Assembly (NCBI GenBank): GCA_022844575.1
Contig: JALHLL010000192.1
Location: forward strand, 1 to 6,690
Direction of reading: 5' to 3'
Length of the DNA: 6,690 bases
Origin: a bacterium
GTDB lineage: Bacteria > Bacteroidota > Ignavibacteria > Kapaibacteriales > UBA961
Within the stretch, counting starts at the first letter, position 1. Every line of letters starts with the position of its first letter. This document shows, in pieces, positions 1 through 6,690 of this stretch. Under the pieces are notes generated by a model. That model had not been told where the DNA came from, searched no databases, and saw only the letters and a list, made by a program, of their open reading frames with translations. The position numbers and the translations under genes were made by a program.

Positions 1-768
1 ACCGACAAGTGCTACCGTTATGTCCGTATTATACCTATGACGTGCAATATGGAGTGCATGAAATAAACGTGTATGATTTTTATGCATCCAAAACTGTGCG
101 GGGTAGAAGAAGAATTTTTCGGGAAGATTATATTTTTTACAAAATAACTCTTTGCTCTTTTCTTTTGATGGTTTCGGAATAGTCGAATAAGCGGGGGGCA
201 AAGGAAGAACAAATAATTTATCCGGTGAAATCTTATCACCGTAATAATGTAATACATCTTCTTTACCCGTTTCGCTGTCAACTAAAATTCCGTCTGCAAA
301 CTTTGCTCCGTTTCTGAATAAGTATTCTCGCCATTCCCATGTACCAAGCGCAGAAACTTCAGGAAAATGAGGTTGTATTCTATGCTGTAAATCATGGATA
401 GGCATAAGATAGGGGATGCCGCTTTCAAATGAGATAAGTTCAGGAGCAGCAAATAATAATAAATCGACATTATATGATTTGAAGAAATTGTAAGCATCCT
501 TATTTATTCCTTTTTCTATCAAATCGAAACCGTCGCCACCTACTTTATTCTGTCTTTGTTCGTTCTTTGTCCATATTGTCGGCGGGTTCTCTACGATTTT
601 CCATGAACTCGGTATATATTTTTTAAGTGGACTATTCGGCTGAAGAAAAGCAATAAATCGCTCGGGGCGTTTTGATAGTGCATTAAACATTGAAACCGCA
701 TATTGAAATACCCCACCTGCTGTTTCATTAAAACTCGCGAAAAAACCTATAGTAACTGTTGATTCCAT
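1..768 (-). CDS. GT-B fold glycosyltransferase (GT4-like), 3' partial
   Basis: The frame from the ATG at 768 runs 256 codons without a stop to position 1, so the C-terminal half is outside the window. Visible features are a Gly-rich acceptor loop NETAGGVFQYAVSMFNAL (14-31), the conserved segment PIHDLQHRIQPHFPEVS (123-139), ILVDSETGKEDVLHYYG (161-177) and the interdomain entry to the donor-binding Rossmann fold, FFYPAQFWMHKNHTRLF (220-236). This is the layout of GT4-type retaining glycosyltransferases; the EX7E donor motif would lie beyond the edge. The HDLQHR segment recurs in glycosyltransferases of polysaccharide and O-antigen clusters. No signal peptide or membrane segment is visible, so it probably works at the inner face of the cytoplasmic membrane. 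It starts five bases after the methyltransferase stop and is the last visible gene of the unit. It may transfer the amino sugar made by the preceding genes; donor and acceptor are unknown. Confidence 0.9.
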   Translation of the reverse strand, partial: MESTVTIGFFASFNETAGGVFQYAVSMFNALSKRPERFIAFLQPNSPLKKYIPSSWKIVENPPTIWTKNEQRQNKVGGDGFDLIEKGINKDAYNFFKSYNVDLLLFAAPELISFESGIPYLMPIHDLQHRIQPHFPEVSALGTWEWREYLFRNGAKFADGILVDSETGKEDVLHYYGDKISPDKLFVLPLPPAYSTIPKPSKEKSKELFCKKYNLPEKFFFYPAQFWMHKNHTRLFHALHIARHRYNTDITVALVG

Positions 769-773
769 AATAA

Positions 774-1541
774 TTACTCTTTATGTGCAAAACAAAGCAA
801 ATGCCATGTATTGTCGTCTATTTCGGTATTGTGTGTATAACCGTTAAAAATATTTATAGTTGAAAAGCCGGCTGACTGTAAAAAGAATCTTATCTCTTGA
901 TAACTAAAAAAACGATTTTTTTGTTTCTCATTTATCTTTTGCACTGTATTGTCATTCATCAACTCTATAATTGTAAAATCTATTGTAGCCGATGAATCCT
1001 GAAGATTTAATTCGGTTTCGGAAAAGCGTATTATACTTCTATCGTGTAATTTCCATTCACGCTTTCGTGAGGGTGAAAAGTTTCTAAGCATAGCTGCCGA
1101 ATGCCAAACTTCGCAACAAAAGATACCTTTGTTTTCAAGTGAATTATAAACATTCTTTAATGTTGTGAGAATATGACCATTGGTAAGTGCATAGCCCAAT
1201 GAATCGAATAAACATACTGAAAAATCAAACTGCGTATCGCCGAATGTCTTAAAATCAATCATGGAATCAGTAAGAAATTCTATTCTTGAATTCCTCTTCT
1301 TTTTCTTAATGAGTGCTTGCTTTATCATATCTTCCGAATTATCGAAAGCAGTAACTTTATAATCCATCTCTTCAAATTCAAAAGCATGATTCCCCGTACC
1401 GCACGCTAACTCTAAAATCGAAACACCCGAAGGATTATAGGAACGAAAGTAATCGGTTATGAATTGAGATTCTTCTTTATATGGTTTTGCCCCATACATA
1501 ATATCATATAACTCGGCATGTCTTCCTATATATGAAATCAT
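774..1541 (-). CDS. Class I SAM-dependent methyltransferase, possible amino-sugar N-methyltransferase
   Basis: 255 residues from the ATG at 1541, which overlaps the aminotransferase stop as ATGA. An ATG nine codons further upstream (1568) is in frame but would lengthen the overlap and precede the natural family start. Motif I is ILELACGTGNH (42-52); Asp67 in AFDNSEDMI is the likely ribose-binding acid; FDFSVCLFDSLGYAL (105-119) is the post-motif region lining the active site. The opening YDIMYGAKPYKEES (12-25) resembles the cap helix of sugar N-methyltransferases such as DesVI/TylM1, which methylate amino groups on dTDP-sugars. Position directly after an aminotransferase supports N-methylation of its product, but an O-methyltransferase is not excluded. 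No strong Shine-Dalgarno is visible upstream, so translation probably depends on coupling to the aminotransferase. Confidence 0.88.
   Translation of the reverse strand: MISYIGRHAELYDIMYGAKPYKEESQFITDYFRSYNPSGVSILELACGTGNHAFEFEEMDYKVTAFDNSEDMIKQALIKKKKRNSRIEFLTDSMIDFKTFGDTQFDFSVCLFDSLGYALTNGHILTTLKNVYNSLENKGIFCCEVWHSAAMLRNFSPSRKREWKLHDRSIIRFSETELNLQDSSATIDFTIIELMNDNTVQKINEKQKNRFFSYQEIRFFLQSAGFSTINIFNGYTHNTEIDDNTWHLLCFAHKE
777..782 (-). promoter_or_regulatory. Weak ribosome binding site of the terminal glycosyltransferase gene
   Basis: AAAGAG on the minus strand, eight bases before the ATG at 768-766, within the last codons of the methyltransferase. It matches the anti-Shine-Dalgarno only partly; the tight gap to the upstream stop suggests coupling. 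Confidence 0.4.
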
Positions 1542-2644
1542 TGTTTTACTTTTCTGATTGTTTCGCAAATAAAATCTATTTGCTCATCTGATAAAGTGCA
1601 ACCCGAAGGTAGATACAAACCCGTTTGCCATAAGTTTTCAGCAATCGGGCATTCGATTGTTCGCCAACCTTCCATATCCATAAAACACGGTTGTATATTC
1701 ATCGGGCAAAAGAATGTTCTTGTTTCGATGCCTGCGTTATACAATATACTCATAAGTTCATCTCTACTCTTGCCGAATTCTTCCTTAATAACAATCGCAT
1801 ACATCCAATAGACATTTTTTGCCCAAGGCATTTCAGCCGGAGTTTGAATTCCTTTTATTTCCGAAAGTCGTTCGGTATATAAAGCACTTATTCGGCGTTT
1901 TGCATCTATGAAAGTATCTATTTTCTTTAATTGCGCCAAGCCCATAGCCGCCTGATAACCCGTCATACGGAAGTTATGTCCGGTTTCATAATGATAGAAT
2001 CTGGGTTTAGTAAATGCCAAATTTCTTAAAGAGCGTAATTTTTCGGCAAGCTCAGCATTGTTGGTTACAATCATGCCGCCTTCACCCGTTGTAATAATTT
2101 TATTTGCATAAAAGCTGAAGCAACCCATATCACCGAATATACCCGTTTTTTTTCCTCGTACAGTTGCGCCATGAGACTCTGCACAGTCCTCAATCACCGT
2201 CAAAGAAAACTTATCCGCAATATTCATCAATTCGTCCATATCAACAGGATGTCCGAACAAATGGACAGGTATTATGGCCTTGGTTTTAGGGGTAATAAGT
2301 TGTTCTATCTTTTGCAAATCCAAATTCCAAGTTATGTTCTCGGAATCTACCGCAATCGGTACAGCCCCATTGTGATAACAAGCTAAAGCAGTCGCTATAT
2401 TAGTGGAGGCACTTACAAGAACCTCGTCACCCTTGCCGATTCCCGCTGCTTGTACAGCCAAGTGTAATGCCGTCGTGCCACTCGTAACAGCTATACCGTA
2501 CTCAGCTCCGCAATATTCGGCGAATTTTTTTTCAAATTCCGGTATATAATTACCGAATGAACCCGAAATCTCACCCTTTTTGAGAGCATCGGTTACTAAT
2601 TCGATTTCCTCATCGCCGATAATGGGTTCAAAAACCGGTATCAT
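1538..2644 (-). CDS. DegT/DnrJ/EryC1/StrS-family PLP-dependent sugar aminotransferase
   Basis: 368 residues, full length for the family. The N-terminus IPVFEPIIGDEEI is the usual family opening, which supports this start. Visible family features are TSGTTALHLA (54-63) for cofactor phosphate binding, VEDCAESHGA-like segment IEDCAESHGA (151-160) with the pyridine-nitrogen Asp153, and FSFYANKIITTGEGG (176-190), whose Lys182 is the predicted Schiff-base lysine. That lysine argues for transamination rather than the ColD-type 3-dehydratase reaction, where it is His. The family transfers an amino group, usually from glutamate, to a keto sugar nucleotide, giving amino sugars such as perosamine, viosamine or Qui3N. 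The ITTGEGG context resembles 4-aminotransferases of the perosamine-synthase kind, but position and substrate cannot be fixed from motifs. No 4,6-dehydratase is in the window; the keto-sugar source must lie elsewhere. It overlaps the cupin gene by four bases (ATGA) and the following methyltransferase in the same way. Confidence 0.95.
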   Translation of the reverse strand: MIPVFEPIIGDEEIELVTDALKKGEISGSFGNYIPEFEKKFAEYCGAEYGIAVTSGTTALHLAVQAAGIGKGDEVLVSASTNIATALACYHNGAVPIAVDSENITWNLDLQKIEQLITPKTKAIIPVHLFGHPVDMDELMNIADKFSLTVIEDCAESHGATVRGKKTGIFGDMGCFSFYANKIITTGEGGMIVTNNAELAEKLRSLRNLAFTKPRFYHYETGHNFRMTGYQAAMGLAQLKKIDTFIDAKRRISALYTERLSEIKGIQTPAEMPWAKNVYWMYAIVIKEEFGKSRDELMSILYNAGIETRTFFCPMNIQPCFMDMEGWRTIECPIAENLWQTGLYLPSGCTLSDEQIDFICETIRKVKQ

Positions 2645-3057
2645 GATTGTTTTGCCTCAACAAATACCTTATCATTTTCAATTCCGAGATATGGACCCTG
2701 TTTTACACTTATGCACTGCATATCTTCAAGAACTCGAATTGCATGCACTCCGTGAATAAGTACTATACCATCTCCGGCAGATAACGTTATTTCCTTTAAT
2801 AATTCGCCATCATCAGTAAATAGATCCACAACTACAACACCACGCTGTACAACAAACATTTGCTGTAGGTCTTCAATTTCACGTTTAAAAGGTTTATGAT
2901 AATGAGGAGGTTCCACAAAACCGGCTTCATGAGCCAATAAACCGAATTGAAATGATGATTCGGCAGGTGAGTAGAATGTTGTTTTGTCAACTTTTGCATT
3001 GGCACGAATTACTTCGGCATACCTAATGCCGTCATGTTCTATTCTTTCCACACTCAT
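2641..3057 (-). CDS. Cupin-fold protein, probable sugar-pathway accessory enzyme or binding protein
   Basis: 138 residues from the ATG at 3057, a normal size for a single-domain cupin. Cupin motif 1 is recognisable around HYH (His52, His54), followed by an acidic stretch (Glu60, Glu62), Gln66 and Gly73. Motif 2 is GDGIVLIHGVHAI at 95-107, with His102 and His105. The beta-strand-rich pattern between them fits a double-stranded beta-helix, and the histidines suggest a metal site. The closing VKQGPYLG segment (118-125) looks like a family signature I associate with cupins in polysaccharide clusters, but I cannot name the family. It does not look like the FdtA/QdtA ketoisomerase type. The start follows the upstream stop by one base (TAA-T-ATG), and its stop overlaps the aminotransferase start as ATGA, so it is probably translationally coupled to both. 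By context it may act on or bind the sugar nucleotide used by the next gene; the reaction is unknown. Confidence 0.85.
   Translation of the reverse strand: MSVERIEHDGIRYAEVIRANAKVDKTTFYSPAESSFQFGLLAHEAGFVEPPHYHKPFKREIEDLQQMFVVQRGVVVVDLFTDDGELLKEITLSAGDGIVLIHGVHAIRVLEDMQCISVKQGPYLGIENDKVFVEAKQS
2655..2658 (-). promoter_or_regulatory. Ribosome binding site of the aminotransferase gene
   Basis: GAGG on the minus strand, ten bases before the ATG at 2644-2642, lies within the last codons of the cupin gene. Together with the ATGA overlap it suggests re-initiation coupled to cupin translation. The spacing is slightly long. Confidence 0.55.
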
Positions 3058-3058
3058 A

Positions 3059-6000
3059 TTATACCTCAACAAATGATAAATCCTTAATTACTGAAAACTG
3101 TACATCAGGTGAACCCGCTCTGAATCTTGGTTTTGCCGGATAATATGCCATAGTTGGGGGTACTTCAACAAAAATACCTTCAGCTACATCCTGACGGACA
3201 AAAAATGAATTATACCCGTTTGAATCGCATCCGACCAATATGTATCCTCGATTTTTCATCAACTTTGTTAAGGCGGTTAATGAAGCACCATGATAATAAC
3301 CGCTTTTATGATAATTCATTCGATAAAATTCGGGATCATAAGGAACAGTTATTGATTTATCGGGACCAAAAGTGGGATTATACTCCAAAACAACAACACG
3401 TGGATGCAATACATTAATTCTTTCTAAAATCCAATAATCATTACCGTCAATATCTAATGACATCAAATCAATCTCTCCGGTAACCCTGTGGCTTATGAGT
3501 AATTCATTGATATTATCGAGTGTAACAAAACATTGTGCAACAGAAACGCCCGAATAATTTTTGTAGAAATCACGGGCATTTTTCACTTGCTCCGCATCAC
3601 CATCTACAAGTAAGCCCGTCCATAGGTGATTCCGTGAAAGATTTGCCGTATTACATTCATCGCCATTTCCGATGCCGATTTCCATGAACTTTTTATTTGT
3701 AATGCCTACTCGAGAAAAAATACCCATTAAAATACCGTCCTCACCACTTTGAGAAAATATTTTGAATTCAAATTTTCTCAACATTTCGATTTGTTTTTTT
3801 GCATCATTTATATACGCGGAAGAAAATTCGATATAGGGTTTTATAGCTCGCGATGACATAGATGCTGCATAAAGTACCTGCTCATTATACGGTGCTACTT
3901 TCAACTCTCCATACATGGCAACAAATGATTCGTCAATTCTCCCGAGTTTCCATAAGCACAATGAGCGCAAATACTGGAGATTAGTTAATTGAGGATAGTT
4001 GATAATTGCCTCATCAAATTGAACCAGAGCTTCGGAATGCTTATTCTCTTGGAGTAATTGCAAACCTATATTCATAAAAGATTGCGCTCTTTGCTGCAGT
4101 ATTTCCTCCGGCTGTGCTGTTGCGGAGAATGGGGGAGTACCTTCCATAGTCATAGTTTTTTTCTCGATTTTAGAATTATTTGTTTTTATAGCGGCTGATA
4201 ATTCTCCTGTTTCACTTTGGCGAATAAATGTATAAGTTCTATCATATATATCATTAGTACTATCAGAGGAAATAGTAAAGGATTTCTCTAATTTCCACCC
4301 GAATGAAATAACGTTTTCTATAAACTCTTTTTCATTGAAAATGTGTTCAATAGTTTCGATACCGTATGCTCTCTTTTTTAATAATTGTGTTGATTTGTGA
4401 AGAGAAACGGGGGTTCTATGGAAAACAATAACGCTTTTTGCAACGCGATTCATTTCTTTAATGTGCTCTTTATACTCCATTTCATAGAGAATTACACCTG
4501 CTGAAAACACAATATCGTATGATTGTTCGGTATATGGTAATGATGAAGCGTTTGATACGATAAATGATTTTTGCGGATAATAATCGCGAGCCATCTCAAT
4601 GAATGTTTCTGATATGTCCGCACCTGTATAGTCTATTCTTTTACCGGTCATATATTCCAAAACTTCAGAGTAATATCCGCTTGAACAACCGACCTCCAGT
4701 ACCTCTGAACCATGATTAATATAGGGCTTTACCGCTTCCGCAGCTATTGTGTACAGTCTTGATGGTGTACCTTTATACATAGCCATTAGCTCATTATGTA
4801 CTACTGCCCTTTGTTTACGAGGTATTGATTTATCCTGCCATCCTTTTAGGAGATTTTCGGTAACCTCCTTAGGGCTAATAGATATGTGATGTGAAGAAAT
4901 CTCATCGGAGTTCACTGTATCGTCTGAAAAATCTTCTTGTTTATTACGTAGATGTCTTTGAAGCCATTCGGATAATTGCTCCATTCTTTGCAGATATGTA
5001 TGCTTTTGCAAAGTTCTTTTTCTTCCGGCATCTGCAATAGCTTTCGCTTCTTCGGGACGTTGTGAATAATACTTGATATATTCGATACATTCCGAAGGTG
5101 TTGAATATGTAATGATTTCCTTGCCGACTTCAAAAAGTTCATGCAGATTACTTTTAGCATCGGTTATTAAAAGCGACCCACAACCTGTTGCTTCAAATAA
5201 ACGCATATTATTTGCATTATCCTCAGCAAATGCACCATGCCTGTTAACGGTAATCTCCGAATTGGCGAGGGTATTAAACATATTCATACCCCATACTTCG
5301 CCATGATGCTTTTTTCTTATTGCCGAATTAAGTGGTAATGATTCTGCACCATATCCCCAAAACTCACACACGGTTTCTTGCGCTAATTTTTCAAGTAATT
5401 GTATTGAGTTCGTGTGTATTGGAGAAATACCACCTACAAAACTACATGTAATCTTCTGCTGAATATTTTTATCTATTTCGTCTAAGAGTAAGGACTCAAA
5501 TGCCAATGGTTGATAGTATGAAGTAATCCCCATTGCACGGAATTTTTCAACAAAATGTGGCAATGATGAAATAATTATATCAAAACCCTCATAATATGTG
5601 GTATCAAATAGCGGGCAAGCAATTTGTCCGACAATCAATTTCACATATGGCTTTATTGCCTGAATAATTTCACGTGTTGCAATTGATAGATCATGAAAAT
5701 AAATTATATCGGGCTTCTCATCAGCAATTTGAGCTATAAAAATTTCCAAAGCATTCAAATGACTGCAATTATGTTCTTTCGCCCATGCCGTTTGTAAAGG
5801 ATTGGCATTGAGTATCAGGTCATCTGTTCTCCATCCTTGCAGAGCCAAATTTCTCGAATAAAAATCGCTATCGCCAAATCGTGCAGCTAAAAGAGCATCA
5901 TGTTGAATAGCATAAGGTGCATTGATTAAATTAGAATGTTTTGTATAATAATCTTGCAGAAATGCGGGATAATACAGGTTTACAAATATTGCTGAAAATG

Positions 6001-6690
6001 CTCTACTTTCTTTTTGAGAGTTTACTTTTTTATCTTCTATTGTAATATTATTTGTTGTTCCTCTTTGTCTTACTTGTACCGGAAAACTATTTTCCCAGTA
6101 TAACATTGTATTGATAAGATGTGATTTCAGATAAATAAGCGCAGAAAATGCTTTCTCTCTTTTCGATTGCGGCTTAACGTGCATCTGAAGTAAGATGTCA
6201 TTATTCAATCCTTCCAACTCATCCTTTGTATATTCGGTAAAGATTAACGTACCGTCAAGGTTTTCTACATAAAAGGTATGATTGGAAATTTTGCCCGTAT
6301 GCAGAAATAGGTCTTTGCCACGTGTAGGTGTTTCTATATAGCCCCTCTTGGCTATTCGCATAAGTTCATTGCATGCTTTTTCGGGGTTTTGCGTGTGTTC
6401 CAAAACATGAGAACAGTAAACGAAATCAAATTCCTTATCGGAAAATGGCATATTCTCAACATCGCATTCATATACAGGTTTTCCGTCGAGATACTTAAAC
6501 GGTACTCCCGCTCTTCCGTACATATCATCGTTCACAGCCAAGTCGGCTAAGTGTGTGGCAAAAGGGAAAGGGATATTACCGCTTCCTATATCTAATACTT
6601 TTTCATCGGGTTCTATACAAAAGTCGAAATGCCGTCCCTGATAAAGCCAATACCGTGAGGTTGAATCCGGTAATTGCTGATATGTTTCAT
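3059..6690 (-). CDS. Giant multidomain protein: methyltransferase / CgeB-like glycosyltransferase / methyltransferase / TPR / FkbM-like methyltransferase (5' partial)
   Basis: The frame is open to the window edge, so the N-terminus is missing; 1209 residues are visible, numbered here from the first full codon (6688). Domain 1 (about 1-209) is a class I SAM methyltransferase of the Methyltransf_11 type: motif I VLDIGSGN at 31-38 and SHVLEH at 93-98. Domain 2 (about 229-584) resembles CgeB/Glyco_trans_1_2 glycosyltransferases: FVGG at 417-420, NMRLFEATGCG at 494-504 and LHELF at 515-519. Domain 3 (about 605-834) is a second SAM methyltransferase, with LEVGCSSGYYSE at 664-675 and probable ribose-binding acid D691. 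Two TPR-like helix pairs follow (about 868-935). Domain 5 (about 944-1209) is FkbM-like: SQSGEDGIL 979-987, FMEIGIGNG 1001-1009, LDIDGNDYW 1078-1086, GCDSNG 1153-1158. Polar, low-complexity linkers separate the domains (about 209-229, 581-609, 824-864). A TTG at 6541 could be read as a start, but it would remove motif I of domain 1, so I reject it. No signal peptide or membrane segment is visible; a cytoplasmic role in building and methylating a glycan is inferred. The stop lies one base before the cupin start. Domain calls are firm; substrates are unknown. Confidence 0.9.
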   Translation of the reverse strand, partial: ETYQQLPDSTSRYWLYQGRHFDFCIEPDEKVLDIGSGNIPFPFATHLADLAVNDDMYGRAGVPFKYLDGKPVYECDVENMPFSDKEFDFVYCSHVLEHTQNPEKACNELMRIAKRGYIETPTRGKDLFLHTGKISNHTFYVENLDGTLIFTEYTKDELEGLNNDILLQMHVKPQSKREKAFSALIYLKSHLINTMLYWENSFPVQVRQRGTTNNITIEDKKVNSQKESRAFSAIFVNLYYPAFLQDYYTKHSNLINAPYAIQHDALLAARFGDSDFYSRNLALQGWRTDDLILNANPLQTAWAKEHNCSHLNALEIFIAQIADEKPDIIYFHDLSIATREIIQAIKPYVKLIVGQIACPLFDTTYYEGFDIIISSLPHFVEKFRAMGITSYYQPLAFESLLLDEIDKNIQQKITCSFVGGISPIHTNSIQLLEKLAQETVCEFWGYGAESLPLNSAIRKKHHGEVWGMNMFNTLANSEITVNRHGAFAEDNANNMRLFEATGCGSLLITDAKSNLHELFEVGKEIITYSTPSECIEYIKYYSQRPEEAKAIADAGRKRTLQKHTYLQRMEQLSEWLQRHLRNKQEDFSDDTVNSDEISSHHISISPKEVTENLLKGWQDKSIPRKQRAVVHNELMAMYKGTPSRLYTIAAEAVKPYINHGSEVLEVGCSSGYYSEVLEYMTGKRIDYTGADISETFIEMARDYYPQKSFIVSNASSLPYTEQSYDIVFSAGVILYEMEYKEHIKEMNRVAKSVIVFHRTPVSLHKSTQLLKKRAYGIETIEHIFNEKEFIENVISFGWKLEKSFTISSDSTNDIYDRTYTFIRQSETGELSAAIKTNNSKIEKKTMTMEGTPPFSATAQPEEILQQRAQSFMNIGLQLLQENKHSEALVQFDEAIINYPQLTNLQYLRSLCLWKLGRIDESFVAMYGELKVAPYNEQVLYAASMSSRAIKPYIEFSSAYINDAKKQIEMLRKFEFKIFSQSGEDGILMGIFSRVGITNKKFMEIGIGNGDECNTANLSRNHLWTGLLVDGDAEQVKNARDFYKNYSGVSVAQCFVTLDNINELLISHRVTGEIDLMSLDIDGNDYWILERINVLHPRVVVLEYNPTFGPDKSITVPYDPEFYRMNYHKSGYYHGASLTALTKLMKNRGYILVGCDSNGYNSFFVRQDVAEGIFVEVPPTMAYYPAKPRFRAGSPDVQFSVIKDLSFVEV
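3064..3067 (-). promoter_or_regulatory. Ribosome binding site of the cupin gene
   Basis: GAGG on the minus strand lies six bases before the ATG at 3057-3055. It sits inside the last codons of the upstream giant gene, encoding part of its C-terminal Val-Glu-Val. This site decides the cupin start: a longer reading from a TTG at 3072 would begin upstream of the ribosome binding site. Confidence 0.7.

Noticed and set aside
18..497. Two open frames on the minus strand (18-281 and 282-497)
   Set aside because: Both lie in another frame of the partial glycosyltransferase, whose motifs are clear and continuous from 768 to 1. Their translations show no recognisable motifs.
2146..2153. Run of eight A on the coding strand in the aminotransferase gene, as a possible frameshift
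   Set aside because: The frame reads through correctly as Arg-Gly-Lys-Lys-Thr-Gly, and the conserved motifs before and after are in the same frame.
1596..2386. Plus-strand open frames opposite the aminotransferase (1596-1811, 1691-1882, 2171-2386)
   Set aside because: They are antisense to a full-length, motif-rich gene and have no recognisable domains.
3058..3072. Upstream TTG start for the cupin gene
   Set aside because: It precedes the GAGG site that is well placed for the ATG at 3057, and the extra five residues are only that site's translation.
4151..4162. Run of seven A on the coding strand plus two nearby ATG codons at the linker before the TPR region, as a slippage site or internal start for a separate TPR-FkbM protein
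   Set aside because: The run is not in frame as a canonical X-XXY-YYZ slippery heptamer, the frame is intact through it, and only a bare GAG lies upstream of the ATG.
3154..5306. Open frames within the giant gene (3154-3417 plus, 4912-5160 minus, 5073-5306 plus)
   Set aside because: They overlap recognisable FkbM-like and glycosyltransferase coding sequence in other frames and show no domain pattern.
1..6690. Mobile elements, CRISPR arrays, tRNA or rRNA genes
   Set aside because: The whole window is covered by protein-coding sequence; I saw no transposase motifs, spaced repeats or terminal inverted repeats.

Overview
The window is bacterial and looks like the interior of a surface-glycan or glycoprotein-glycan biosynthesis locus. 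Base composition is low in G+C (roughly 35-40% judged by eye). The standard code fits, with TGA and TAA used as stops. Gene content alone does not identify the phylum. Nothing seen here (no IS, tRNA, rRNA or CRISPR) anchors the taxonomy, so I leave the host as an undetermined bacterium.

All five genes lie on the minus strand and are packed with overlaps or gaps of a few bases, so they read as one polycistronic unit transcribed from high to low coordinates. In transcription order they are: (1) a very large multidomain protein whose N-terminus lies beyond position 6690, with visible order methyltransferase - CgeB-like glycosyltransferase - second methyltransferase - TPR-like helices - FkbM-like methyltransferase; (2) a small cupin protein; (3) a DegT/DnrJ/EryC1/StrS-family PLP-dependent sugar aminotransferase; (4) a stand-alone class I SAM methyltransferase resembling sugar N-methyltransferases; (5) a GT-B fold glycosyltransferase cut off at position 1. 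Both edges cut through genes, so neither the operon promoter nor its terminator is visible. There is no intergenic stretch above a few bases.

Inferred working model: the aminotransferase makes an amino sugar on a nucleotide carrier, the cupin and stand-alone methyltransferase tailor it, and the two glycosyltransferases (one inside the large protein, one stand-alone) transfer sugars. The methyltransferase domains of the large protein would methylate or cap the growing glycan. The chemistry is inferred from families, not shown by the sequence.

The most notable item is the modular protein of at least 1209 residues that joins three different methyltransferase-type domains and a glycosyltransferase in one chain. 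Its correct reading frame continues upstream of the first apparent (TTG) start and carries the SAM-binding motif of its first domain there.
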